A stretch of 64,000 nt of DNA from Pseudonocardia sp. DSM 110487 (GTDB lineage: Bacteria; Actinomycetota; Actinomycetes; Mycobacteriales; Pseudonocardiaceae). Where the stretch lies: NCBI RefSeq assembly GCF_019468565.1, contig NZ_CP080521.1, positions 7,998,001 to 8,062,000 on the forward strand, given 5' to 3'. The notes under the pieces were generated by a model that was not told the origin of the DNA, did no database searches, and saw only the letters and a list, made by a program, of their open reading frames with translations. Position 1 is the first letter of the stretch, and every line of letters begins with the position of its first letter. Below are positions 34,703 to 43,523 of this stretch, one piece after another. Position numbers and translations under genes: made by a program.

Positions 34703-35145
34703 GATCGGCTTCCCGACGGACGCGGCGCACGGCGAGGGCGGCGTTCCTCGAGCTCCTCCGCGCTCACCGGGACGAGCATCGGCTGGCCGGGGACGCAGAA
34801 CATGGTCACGACGAACCGCGTCTGCCCGTCGGCGAGGTTGTTGCCGTCCTGGTAGTGGATGAGGTCGCCGCCGGGCTCCCAGAACGTCTCCCCGGCGCGC
34901 ACCACGCGCTCGGGATCGCCCTCCAGCTCGAAGATCATCTCGCCCTCGATCACGTACCCGAAGGCGGGACCGGAGTGCCGGTGCGGCGGGCTGCCGGTGC
35001 TCCCCGGCGGCAGGGTGACGACGATGGTCATCGCCTCGGACTGATCCGGCATCGGCGGGGTCGGCACAGAGCCGGCAACCGTGAACTGTGGCGGGGGCGT
35101 CGTCCGGTTCGGGTCGTCGATGTGGTGCGAGTGGTCGACGGTCAT
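34699..35145 (-). CDS. Cupin-domain protein
   Basis: This 148-residue single-cupin protein has PPHRHSGPAFGYVIEGEMIFELEG (metal-binding His pair and Glu), GETFWEPGGDLIHYQDGNN as second motif and a basic C-terminal tail. An N-terminal DHSHHIDD stretch adds potential metal ligands. It may be a small dioxygenase, isomerase or a sensor of the compound processed by the following hydrolases. It begins a five-gene run, 70 nt after the NmrA-like gene, and may share that gene's promoter. Confidence 0.85.
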   Translation of the reverse strand: MTVDHSHHIDDPNRTTPPPQFTVAGSVPTPPMPDQSEAMTIVVTLPPGSTGSPPHRHSGPAFGYVIEGEMIFELEGDPERVVRAGETFWEPGGDLIHYQDGNNLADGQTRFVVTMFCVPGQPMLVPVSAEELEERRPRRAPRPSGSRS

Positions 35146-35215
35146 GACTGCTCCAAGAGGTTCGAGGTGGGTGCCAGGCGGCCGCTCGGTCGCGCGGCGG
35201 TCCAGGCGCGTGCTG

Positions 35216-35962
35216 TCACTTCTGCTGGGCGAGCCAGGTGCCGAGGGTGATCTCCCCGAGCTGGGCGTCCGGCCCCGGCAGCAGCGTCCGCTCGCCGATC
35301 AGCGCGCCGGAGTAACGCGCCTTCTCGTCGGTGACGACCTCGCGCGGGTCGTTCCTCGCCGCGAGGGCCTTGCGCACCAGCTCGTCCAGCCGGAACTGCT
35401 CGGGGCCGCCGATCTCGCGGATCCCGTTCAGCGGCTCCCCCACCGCGACGCGGCCGACCCCGGCGGCGACGTCGTCGGACGCCATCGGCTGGAACAGGAC
35501 CGGCGGCAGGAGGACCTTGCCGTCGACCGTGCTCAGGTCTGCGATGCCCCGGACGAACTCGAAGAACTGCGTGGCGTGCACGATCGAGTACGGCCGATCC
35601 GCCTCCCGGATCAGCCTCTCCTGCTCGATCTTCGCGCGGAAGTAGCCCGCCTCCGCCAGCTGGTCGGTGCCGACCACCGACAGCGCCACGTAGTGCCCCA
35701 CCCCCGCCTTCGCCGAGTACTCCAGCAGGTTCGTGGTCGAGGTCCGGAAGAACTCCATCACCGCGTCGTCGGCGAACGACGGCGAGTTCGACACGTCGAC
35801 CACGACGGCCGCCCCGTCGAGCACTTCGGCGAGCCCCTCGCCCGTCAGCGTGTTCACTCCGGTGTTCGGGGCAGCCGGCACCGCCTCGTGGCCGTGCTCG
35901 CCCAGCTTGGCCACCAGCTTCGACCCGATCAGCCCGGTCCCACCGATCACAACAACCTTCAC
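35216..35962 (-). CDS. NmrA-like NAD(P)-binding oxidoreductase
   Basis: This 248-residue atypical SDR starts MKVVVIGGTGLIGSKLVAKLGEHGH (GTG start) with the dinucleotide motif GGTGLIG. It continues with VVDVSNSP, AKAGVGHYVALSVVGTD and ADRPYSIVHATQFFEF, as in NmrA/SDR_a5 proteins. These are nucleotide sensors or reductases, and such genes are frequent partners of ECF41-type sigma factors. A GTCACG-N17-GTCCTT promoter element is 56 bp upstream. Sequence upstream of the GTG in the same frame overlaps the promoter and is judged non-coding. Confidence 0.88.
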   Translation of the reverse strand: MKVVVIGGTGLIGSKLVAKLGEHGHEAVPAAPNTGVNTLTGEGLAEVLDGAAVVVDVSNSPSFADDAVMEFFRTSTTNLLEYSAKAGVGHYVALSVVGTDQLAEAGYFRAKIEQERLIREADRPYSIVHATQFFEFVRGIADLSTVDGKVLLPPVLFQPMASDDVAAGVGRVAVGEPLNGIREIGGPEQFRLDELVRKALAARNDPREVVTDEKARYSGALIGERTLLPGPDAQLGEITLGTWLAQQK

Positions 35963-36017
35963 GACGTGTCCCTTCGTCCGACCAACGCCCGCTCTCGTGC
36001 GGCGCTGGGTCGGAAGC

Positions 36018-36046
36018 AAGGACAGGACAGCCCGCGGATCCGTGAC
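36018..36046 (-). promoter_or_regulatory. GTCAC-N17-GTCC promoter, leftward (locus a)
   Basis: GTCACGGATC, 13 bp, GTCCTT on the minus strand, facing the NmrA-like gene. Its -35 half forms with the rightward element a 10-bp perfect dyad separated by GGT. Confidence 0.75.
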
Positions 36047-36049
36047 GGT

Positions 36050-36078
36050 GTCACGGATCGAGCCGCTGTCCGGTCCTC
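36050..36078 (+). promoter_or_regulatory. GTCAC-N17-GTCC promoter, rightward (locus a)
   Basis: GTCACGGATC, 13 bp, GTCCTC on the plus strand, 38 bp before the P-type ATPase start. Confidence 0.78.
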
Positions 36079-36115
36079 ACTGAGGCGAGCCGTAAGACGA
36101 TTCGGGGATGGCGAG

Positions 36116-38815
36116 ATGGCGCTCTCAGAACCGCACGCAGTGGACGAGCGTGAGATCGGATCCATCGGCTGGCACGCCTCGACCGGCGAGGACGTCCTCG
36201 CGCGCCTCTCGAGCGATCGGCAGGGGCTGAGCGCGGACGAGGCCGGTCGCCGGCTGACCGAGTACGGTCCGAACCGGCTCACCCGGCAGCAGGGCCCCTC
36301 GGCGTGGGCGGTGCTGGCACGGCAGTTCGCCAGCCCGCTGATCTACGCGCTGTTGATCTCGGCCGTCGTGGCCTTCGCATTTGGGGACCTCGCAGACGGG
36401 GCTGTGGTGCTCGGCGTCGTGGTGCTCAACGCGCTGATCGGATTCGTCCAGGAGTACCGGGCGGGTAGGGCGATCCAGGCACTCGCTCAGTTGGTGTCGG
36501 AGCCGGCAACGGTGCTGCGTGACGAGCGCTGGACGCAGGTGCATGCGGCGGACCTCGTTCCAGGGGACGTCGTGTCGATCGAGGCGGGTGCTCGCGTGGC
36601 GGCCGACCTGAGGGTTCTGCAGGCGCACGGCCTTCGCGTGGACGAGTCCACGCTCACCGGCGAGTCGCTGCCGGTGGACAAGTCGGCCGCGCCGGTCGGT
36701 CCGGCCGCCGAACTCGCCGAACGACGGTCGATGCTGCACGGCGGCACCCTCGTGACGACGGGCTCGGCCGTGGCCGCCGTGGTCGAGACCGGGGACCGGA
36801 CGGAACTGGGACGGATCTCCGGTCTGCTCGGCGGCATCGAGCAGACCCAGACCCCGCTGACCCTCGGCATCGCCCGGCTCGGATCGACCATCACCAAGAT
36901 CATCGGTCTCGTGGCGGTGGTCCTGCTGGGAGTCGCGCTGCTGCGGGGGTTCCCGGTCGCCGACGCCGCACTGGCCGCGATCACCCTTGCCGTCGCGGCG
37001 ATCCCGGAGGGGCTGCCGGCGATCGTGACGATCGCGCTGGCGGTCGGCGTGCAGCGGATGGCCCGTCGGCAGGCCGTGGTCCGCGAGCTACCCGCGGTCG
37101 AGACCCTGGGTTCCACCTCCGTGGTCTGCACGGACAAGACGGGCACGCTGACGCGCAACGAGATGATGGTCCGCCGCGCGTGGACGCCCCATGGCGATGA
37201 GGCGGAGTTCGACGGCGTCGGATACGAGGCCGCTGGGCGCATGGTGGTCCGAGGCCGCGCCGGGCCGCTGCGGAAGCTACTGGTCGGCGCCGCACTGGCG
37301 AACGAGGCACGGCTGGACGGTGCCGACGATCGGCGGACCGTGCTGGGCGACCCGACCGACGGTGCCATGCTCGTCGCCGCCGAACGAGGCGACGTGGCAC
37401 TCGACGAGTTGTTCCGCACCCACCCGCCGCATGCGGTGCTGCCGTTCGACTCGGAGCGCAAGTACATGGCCAGTGCTCCCGAGCCGGGCACCGACGGTTT
37501 CACCTACTTCAAGGGCGCACCGGAGGTCCTGCTCGCGCACGTGGACCCGACCGACGCCGACGCGGCACACGCCGTGCTCGACGCCTACGCCGCCGACGGG
37601 ATGCGGGTTCTCGCGGTCTGCCGGCGATACGACGCCGACAGCGGTGGGCTCCTTCTCGACGGCCGCCGGCTCGAACTGCTCGGCCTGGTCGCATTGATCG
37701 ACCCGCTGCGGCCCGAGGTGGTCGACGCCGTGGACGCGTGCCACCGTGCGGGCGTCAGCGTGAAGATGATCACCGGTGACCACGCCGCGACCGCGGCCGC
37801 AATCGGTCGTGACCTCGGCATCGGCGGGAACGGGCCACCGATGACCGGAGCCGAGATCGCGGAGCTCTCCGATGACGAGCTGCGAGACCGCGTCCGGACC
37901 ACCGATGTCTTCGCGCGGGTGGCACCCGAGCACAAGCTCGAACTCGTCCGGGCGCTCCAGGCCGGGGGTGCCGTGATCGCGATGACCGGTGACGGCGTCA
38001 ACGACGCGCCGGCCCTGCGCCAGGCCGACATCGGGGTGGCGATGGGACGCGCCGGCACGGCGGCGGCGAAGGAAGCCGCCGACATCGTTCTCGGTGACGA
38101 CAACTTCGCGACGATCCGGGCGGCCATCGAGGAGGGGCGCCGGGTCTACGACAACCTGGTCAAGGCGCTGGCGTTCGTGCTGCCGACCAACGTCGGCGAG
38201 GCGCTGATCGTCCTGGTGGCGGTGCTGGCGTTCCCGGTGGTCGGGGGATCGCCGGTCCTGCCGATCGAGCCCGTGCAGATCCTCTGGATCAACCTGGTGG
38301 CGACGGTGTCGCTGGCACTGCCCATCGCGTTCGAGGCGCAGGAACCCGACTCGATGCGCAAGCCCCCTCGCGATCCGGACGAGCCGCTGCTGTCGCGCTT
38401 CGTCGTCGTCCGGACGGTCTACGTCGGCGCGCTCATGGCGGCGGTCGCGATCGCGCTGTTCCTGGTGGCCGTTCCGGTCGCTCCGATCGCGCAGGCCCAG
38501 ACGCTCGCGGTCACATCGGTGGCCTTCTTCCAGATCTTCTACCTGCTGATGTGCCGGACGCTGATCGCGCCGGTGCGCAGCATCGGCTGGGCCTCGAACA
38601 GGTACGTCTTCGCCGGTATCGCCGTGCTGCTGGTGCTCCAGACCGCGGTCGTGCACCTGCCGTTCCTGCAGGCGGTCTTCCACACCGATGACCTGAGCAT
38701 CGGTCAGTGGACGCTCGCGGCAGCGGCAGGTGCGGTGGTGGTTCCCGTGGTCGCCGTCGAGAAGTGGTGGAGGCAGCTCCGCGGCGATCTGGCTCGGGCT
38801 CAGCGCCCCCAGTAG
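36116..38815 (+). CDS. P2-type cation-transporting ATPase
   Basis: This 899-residue P-type ATPase has the phosphorylation motif CTDKTGTLT, TGES actuator loop, PEGLP in helix M4, and the hinge TGDGVNDAPALRQADIG. PEGLP, the N-terminal cation-ATPase domain and the six C-terminal helices place it in the P2A calcium or Na/K-like group (PacL/CtpF type), not among heavy-metal pumps. It likely exports Ca2+ or another hard cation. The ATG at 36116 (MALSEPHAVDER) follows the promoter element; the open frame upstream crosses the promoter and the opposite gene and is not coding. Confidence 0.92.
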   Translation: MALSEPHAVDEREIGSIGWHASTGEDVLARLSSDRQGLSADEAGRRLTEYGPNRLTRQQGPSAWAVLARQFASPLIYALLISAVVAFAFGDLADGAVVLGVVVLNALIGFVQEYRAGRAIQALAQLVSEPATVLRDERWTQVHAADLVPGDVVSIEAGARVAADLRVLQAHGLRVDESTLTGESLPVDKSAAPVGPAAELAERRSMLHGGTLVTTGSAVAAVVETGDRTELGRISGLLGGIEQTQTPLTLGIARLGSTITKIIGLVAVVLLGVALLRGFPVADAALAAITLAVAAIPEGLPAIVTIALAVGVQRMARRQAVVRELPAVETLGSTSVVCTDKTGTLTRNEMMVRRAWTPHGDEAEFDGVGYEAAGRMVVRGRAGPLRKLLVGAALANEARLDGADDRRTVLGDPTDGAMLVAAERGDVALDELFRTHPPHAVLPFDSERKYMASAPEPGTDGFTYFKGAPEVLLAHVDPTDADAAHAVLDAYAADGMRVLAVCRRYDADSGGLLLDGRRLELLGLVALIDPLRPEVVDAVDACHRAGVSVKMITGDHAATAAAIGRDLGIGGNGPPMTGAEIAELSDDELRDRVRTTDVFARVAPEHKLELVRALQAGGAVIAMTGDGVNDAPALRQADIGVAMGRAGTAAAKEAADIVLGDDNFATIRAAIEEGRRVYDNLVKALAFVLPTNVGEALIVLVAVLAFPVVGGSPVLPIEPVQILWINLVATVSLALPIAFEAQEPDSMRKPPRDPDEPLLSRFVVVRTVYVGALMAAVAIALFLVAVPVAPIAQAQTLAVTSVAFFQIFYLLMCRTLIAPVRSIGWASNRYVFAGIAVLLVLQTAVVHLPFLQAVFHTDDLSIGQWTLAAAAGAVVVPVVAVEKWWRQLRGDLARAQRPQ

Positions 38816-38835
38816 CCTCCCCCCGGGGAGGCAAG

Positions 38836-41628
38836 ATGAGAACTGGCCGGACGCCGGAGCGCCTCCTCGGACGGCGGAACGAGCGCAAAGCCCTCGACGA
38901 CCTCCTGGACGGCGTTCGGGACGGTCGAAGCGCGGCGATCGTCGTGCACGGTGAGGCAGGCATCGGTAAGACGGCACTGCTGGAGTACGCACTGGGAAGG
39001 GCGGCCGGTTGCCGAATCGCAAGGGCGGCCGGCGTCGAGTCCGAGATGGAGTTGGCCTTCGGCGGGCTGCACCAGTTGTGTGCCCCCTTCCTGGATCACG
39101 TCGACCAGCTACCCGAGCCCCAACGTGACGCCCTCGGGACAGCTTTCGGCCTGACCGCAGGGGCGCCGCCAGGCCGCTTCCTCGTCGGACTGGCGATCCT
39201 CAGCCTGCTCGCCGACGTCGCAGAAGAACAGCCGCTCGTCTGCCTCGTCGATGACGCCCAGTGGCTGGACCAGGTCTCGGCACAGATCCTCGCCTTCGTC
39301 GCTCGCCGCCTCCTCGCCGAGCGGGTGGCGCTCGTGTTCGCGATGCGCGACACGACCGCCGACCACGTCCTAAAAGGACTGCCGCAGCTCGAGGTGGTGG
39401 GTCTGAACGACCACGACGCCGGCACGCTGCTGGACTCGGCGACCCCCGGACCACTCGACGAACGGATCTGGCATCGGATCCTCGCCGAGACGCGCGGCAA
39501 TCCCCTCGCCCTCATCGAGCTGCCTCGGGACCTCACCGCTGCCGAGATCGCCGGCGGGTTCGGGCGTCCCGACGCTCAACCCCTCTCCAGTCAGATAGAG
39601 CAGGACTTCCATCGGCGTATCCAAGCGCTACCACCTGAGACACGACGCCTGCTCCTCACCGCTGCAGCCGAACCCGTCGGCGATGGGGCGTTGTTGCGGC
39701 GTGCCGCTGATCACCTCGGAATCGAGGCGGACACGGCGGGGACCCCGGCCGAAGCGGCGGGGTTGATCACCCTCGGCACCTTGGTGCGGTTCCGGCACCC
39801 GCTCGTGCGTTCGGCGACCTACCGCGCCGCGAGCCCCGGCGAGCGCCGAGATGTGCACAGGGCGCTGGCCGAGGCGACCGATGCCCAGTCCGATCCCGAT
39901 CGTCGGGCCTGGCACATGGCGCGCGCATCGCCGGGGCCCGACGACGCGGTGGCCGCAGAACTGGAGCGGTCGGCGGACCGTGCGCAGGCGCGCGGCGGTG
40001 CCGCGGCCGCAGCAGCCTTCCTCGCACGGGCCGCCGAGCTGACCCCCGACCGTGCACGCCGCGGATCCAGAGCGTTGGCAGCGGCGCGGGCCAAGCACCA
40101 GGCCGGCGCGTTCGATGCGGCACTCGGGCTTCTGGACGCGGCCGAACTCAGCCCCCTCGACGAAATCGGACGTGCCCGGTCGACCCTGTTGCGCGGACAG
40201 ATCATGTTCGCCTCCCGCAGTGCCGGTGCGGGCCTACCGCTGCTTCTCGAAGCCGCCAAGCGCCTCGAACCGCTCGACGCCGGGCAGGCCCGCGAGACCT
40301 ACCGCGACGCGTTCTACGCGGCGCTCACCGCGGGCCGGCTGCCGGGCGACGACCGAGTGGTGGCGGTCTCCCATGCGGTGCTCACGATGGCCCCGGCACG
40401 GGAGCCGACGCGAGCCGATCTGCTCCTCGAGGGCCTGGCCCGCGTGACCACCGAGGGGTTCGCGGCAGGTGTGCCACAGCTCCAGCAGGCCCTGACCGCC
40501 TATCGCACCGAGGAGATCTCCACGGCGGAGGGTATCGGCTGGCTCCCGCTCGCCAGTCGCTTGGCGCACAACACCTGGGATTTCGACAGCTGGTCGGTCC
40601 TGTCGGCCAAGCTGGTCGAGATGGCACGCGAGACCGGGACCTTGTCGGTGCTGCCATCGGCACTCCTGCTGCGGCTGTCCAACCGGAGAGACGCCGGGGA
40701 CCTGGCGGAGGCGGACTCCCTCGCGGCTGAGGCTGCGACGATCGGCGAGGCGCTCGGCGGCAGCTACTTCGCGCACTACGGAGCTCTGGTCATCGAGCCG
40801 TCCCGAGGCAGGGAGGCCGCAACCCGCCAGGCGATCGACGTCATCACCAACGACCACCTGCTCCGCGGCGAGGGAAAGGTCTCGACCGCCACCGAATGGG
40901 CAGCTGCGGTGCTCTACAACGGCCTGGGGCGGCACGAGGAGGCGTACCTCGCCGCCAAGCGCGGGTCGGCGTACCCACCGGAGATGGGGCTGTCCACATG
41001 GTCGCTGTTCGAGCTCGTCGAGGCCGCCGTGCGGCTGGGCAGACCCGAAGACGCGGCCGAGGCCGTGCAGATCATCGGCGAACAGGCACAGGCCAGCGGC
41101 ACCGACTGGGCGTTGGGCACCGCGGCGTGCCTGAACGCCCAGGTGAGCGACGGGCCGGCGGCCGACGATCTGTACCGGGAGTCGATCGATCGGCTCGAGC
41201 GCACCGACGTGCGCCTCGGACTGGCCCGGGTCCGGCTGCTCTACGGCGAGTGGCTGCGCCGCGAGAACCGGCGCGTCGACGGACGGGAGCACCTGGCCAT
41301 CGCCCACGAGATGCTCAGCGGGATCGGAGCCGAGGCGTTCGCGAACCGCGCGCGGCGTGAGCTCGAGGCGACCGGAGCGACCGTTCGCAGCCGGACCGTC
41401 TCGATGCGGGAAACGCTCACACCTCAGGAAGCACAGATCGCGCGTCTCGCCGGTGACGGTCAGACCAACCCTGAGATCGGCGCGCAGCTGTTCATCAGTC
41501 CACGCACTGTCGAGTGGCACCTGCGCAAGGTGTTCTCCAAGCTGGGCATCACATCCCGCAGACAGATCCGCAGCGCGTTTGGCCGAAGGGGCAACGGCCT
41601 GACTACTCCAGGCTCCCCGACATCGTGA
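38836..41628 (+). CDS. LAL-type LuxR regulator (second of three)
   Basis: This 930-residue protein has Walker A GEAGIGKTALL, Walker B LVCLVDDAQWLDQ and a C-terminal LuxR domain (LTPQEAQIARLAGDGQTNPEIG, SPRTVEWHLRKVFSKLG). The start ATG follows GGGGAGGCAAG and lies 20 nt after the ATPase gene, so it is probably cotranscribed with it from the upstream promoter element. Its 3' end overlaps the convergent carbamate kinase gene by 26 bp. Confidence 0.93.
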   Translation: MRTGRTPERLLGRRNERKALDDLLDGVRDGRSAAIVVHGEAGIGKTALLEYALGRAAGCRIARAAGVESEMELAFGGLHQLCAPFLDHVDQLPEPQRDALGTAFGLTAGAPPGRFLVGLAILSLLADVAEEQPLVCLVDDAQWLDQVSAQILAFVARRLLAERVALVFAMRDTTADHVLKGLPQLEVVGLNDHDAGTLLDSATPGPLDERIWHRILAETRGNPLALIELPRDLTAAEIAGGFGRPDAQPLSSQIEQDFHRRIQALPPETRRLLLTAAAEPVGDGALLRRAADHLGIEADTAGTPAEAAGLITLGTLVRFRHPLVRSATYRAASPGERRDVHRALAEATDAQSDPDRRAWHMARASPGPDDAVAAELERSADRAQARGGAAAAAAFLARAAELTPDRARRGSRALAAARAKHQAGAFDAALGLLDAAELSPLDEIGRARSTLLRGQIMFASRSAGAGLPLLLEAAKRLEPLDAGQARETYRDAFYAALTAGRLPGDDRVVAVSHAVLTMAPAREPTRADLLLEGLARVTTEGFAAGVPQLQQALTAYRTEEISTAEGIGWLPLASRLAHNTWDFDSWSVLSAKLVEMARETGTLSVLPSALLLRLSNRRDAGDLAEADSLAAEAATIGEALGGSYFAHYGALVIEPSRGREAATRQAIDVITNDHLLRGEGKVSTATEWAAAVLYNGLGRHEEAYLAAKRGSAYPPEMGLSTWSLFELVEAAVRLGRPEDAAEAVQIIGEQAQASGTDWALGTAACLNAQVSDGPAADDLYRESIDRLERTDVRLGLARVRLLYGEWLRRENRRVDGREHLAIAHEMLSGIGAEAFANRARRELEATGATVRSRTVSMRETLTPQEAQIARLAGDGQTNPEIGAQLFISPRTVEWHLRKVFSKLGITSRRQIRSAFGRRGNGLTTPGSPTS

Positions 41629-42520
41629 CCGTCGTGCCGGCCGCGCCCGTGAACACGGCAGGGGCGTCCCGCAAGGCACCGATCGCGGCGGGCCGGCCGG
41701 TCGAGGCGACGAACCACGTGCATGCCTCGACCTTGGGGGCCATCGATCCGGCCGGGAAGTCCATGGCCCGCAGCTGCGCGACGTCCACCGTGGCCAACGT
41801 CCGTTCCCGGGGAGTTCCGAAATCCTGCTTCACCGCGTCCACGTCGGTGAGCACGACCAGCCGGTCGGCATCGAGCTGGATCGCCAGCAACGCCGCCGTC
41901 ATGTCCTTGTCGACGACGGCCTGCGCGCCGTCGAGCCTGCCGTGCTCCCCGGCGACGACGGGCACACCCCCACCCCCGCCGCAGATCACCGTCGTCCCGC
42001 TCTCCACCAGCCGTCGGATCGTGGGCAGCTCCACGACCCGCAGGGGTTGTGGGGAGGCGACGACGCGGCGCCACCCGGCCGTGTCGCGGCCGACCGTCCA
42101 TCCGTGCTCGGCGGCGAGGCGCCGGGCTTCCTGCTCGGGATAGCCGGCCCCCACGAACTTGGTGGGCGCACCGAACGCCGGGTCCTCGCGGTCGACCACG
42201 GTCTGCGTGACGATCGCGACGGGCGGGGCGACGCCCGCATTGCCCAGCTCCTGAGCCAGCCAGTACCCGATCATCCCCTGGGTCTGGGCGCCGAGCGCGT
42301 CCAGGGGGAACGGGTGGGTGAGCTCCGGGTCGTTCTCGCTTTCGAGGGCGAGCACCCCGACCTGCGGACCGTTGCCGTGGCACAGCACCAGCGTGTGCTC
42401 GGACGCGAGCGGCGCCAGCGCGCAGGCGGCGGTCCGCACGTGCCGCTGTTGGACGCCGGCATCGGGGCGCTCCCCCCGTTCGAGCAGCGCGTTCCCGCCC
42501 AGGGCGACGACGAGCAGCAC
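41603..42520 (-). CDS. arcC: Carbamate kinase
   Basis: This 305-residue amino-acid-kinase-fold enzyme starts MLLVVALGGNALL (GTG start) and has HGNGPQVG, GAGYPEQEARRLA, CGGGGGVPV and VDKDMTAALLA, the standard carbamate kinase blocks. It makes ATP from carbamoyl phosphate and ADP, the last step of the arginine deiminase pathway. It is one base after the ornithine carbamoyltransferase gene and closes the operon. Confidence 0.95.
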   Translation of the reverse strand: MLLVVALGGNALLERGERPDAGVQQRHVRTAACALAPLASEHTLVLCHGNGPQVGVLALESENDPELTHPFPLDALGAQTQGMIGYWLAQELGNAGVAPPVAIVTQTVVDREDPAFGAPTKFVGAGYPEQEARRLAAEHGWTVGRDTAGWRRVVASPQPLRVVELPTIRRLVESGTTVICGGGGGVPVVAGEHGRLDGAQAVVDKDMTAALLAIQLDADRLVVLTDVDAVKQDFGTPRERTLATVDVAQLRAMDFPAGSMAPKVEACTWFVASTGRPAAIGALRDAPAVFTGAAGTTVTMSGSLE

Positions 42521-42521
42521 G

Positions 42522-43523
42522 TCAGCGCCCCAGAGCCGCGACGAGCACGGCTTTGATCGTGTGGAGCCGGTTCTCGGCCTGCTGGAAGACCACCGATGCG
42601 GCCGAGCCGAACACGTCGTCGGTGACCTCGGCCCCGACGAGCCCGAAGCGGTCGTGGATCCGGCGGCCCAGCGCGGTGGTGGTGTCGTGCACCGCGGGCA
42701 GGCAGTGCAGGAACCGGGTGTCGGGCCGGCCGGTCGCGGCCATCGCCTGCGCGGTCACGCGGTACGGCGTGAGCAGCGGCACGCGGCGCTCCCACTCGGC
42801 GTCGGCCTCGCCCATGCTGACCCACACGTCGGTGTAGACGAACGCCGCGCTCTCGAGCGCGGCGGCGGTGTCGTCGGTGACCATGACCCGCGCGCCGCTG
42901 ACCAGCGCCTCGCGCTGGGCGTCGGCGACGAGGGACTCCGGCGGCCACAGCTCGCGGGGTGCGGCGATCCGCACGTCCATGCCGAGCATGGCCCCGGTGA
43001 TCAGGAGCGAGCGCGCCACGTTGCTCCGCCCGTCACCGAGGAAGCAGTAGCTGATCGCCTCGATCTCACCGGATTGGTGCTCACGCATGGTGAGGACGTC
43101 GGCGAGCATCTGGGTCGGGTGCCACTCGTCGGTCAGCCCGTTCCAGACCGGCACGCCGGCGTGCCGGCTCAGCTCCTCGACCGTGCTCTGGGCGAACCCG
43201 CGGAACTCGATCCCGTCGAACATCGCGCCGAGCACCCGCGCGGTGTCCGCGACGCTCTCCTCCCGCCCGAGGTGCGATCCCGCCGGGCCCAGGTACGTGA
43301 CGTGGGCACCTTGGTCGTACGCGGCCACCTCGAACGCGCACCGCGTCCGCGTCGAGTCCTTCTCGAACACCAACGCGATGTTCCGGCCGACGAGCGACCG
43401 GCGCTCGCGCCCTGCCCTCTTGTCCGCCTTGAGATCGGCGGCGAGATCGAGCATCTCGACGAATCCCGCACGGCCGAGGTCGGTCACCGTGAGCAACGAA
43501 CGCGACGGTCTGGCGAGGGTCAT
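42522..43523 (-). CDS. arcB: Ornithine carbamoyltransferase, catabolic
   Basis: This 333-residue enzyme has the carbamoyl-phosphate site STRTR, HPTQMLAD, and the ornithine-site FLHCLPA with DDVFGSAASVVFQQAENRLHTIKA at the end. In this operon it splits citrulline with phosphate to ornithine and carbamoyl phosphate; hence the catabolic name arcB rather than argF, which sequence alone would not decide. AAGGAG precedes the ATG, which overlaps the arginine deiminase stop as TGATG. Confidence 0.93.
   Translation of the reverse strand: MTLARPSRSLLTVTDLGRAGFVEMLDLAADLKADKRAGRERRSLVGRNIALVFEKDSTRTRCAFEVAAYDQGAHVTYLGPAGSHLGREESVADTARVLGAMFDGIEFRGFAQSTVEELSRHAGVPVWNGLTDEWHPTQMLADVLTMREHQSGEIEAISYCFLGDGRSNVARSLLITGAMLGMDVRIAAPRELWPPESLVADAQREALVSGARVMVTDDTAAALESAAFVYTDVWVSMGEADAEWERRVPLLTPYRVTAQAMAATGRPDTRFLHCLPAVHDTTTALGRRIHDRFGLVGAEVTDDVFGSAASVVFQQAENRLHTIKAVLVAALGR

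Noticed and set aside
36035..36060. CRP-like operator (GTGAC-N3-GTCAC)
   Set aside because: The symmetric form occurs only at this locus; the other eight sites keep just one half plus a GTCC box at 17 bp, so a promoter explains all of them.
35081..36115. Upstream extension of the P-type ATPase frame by about 345 codons
   Set aside because: It runs antisense through the cupin start, the NmrA-like gene and the promoter pair; no ATPase-family homology is visible there.
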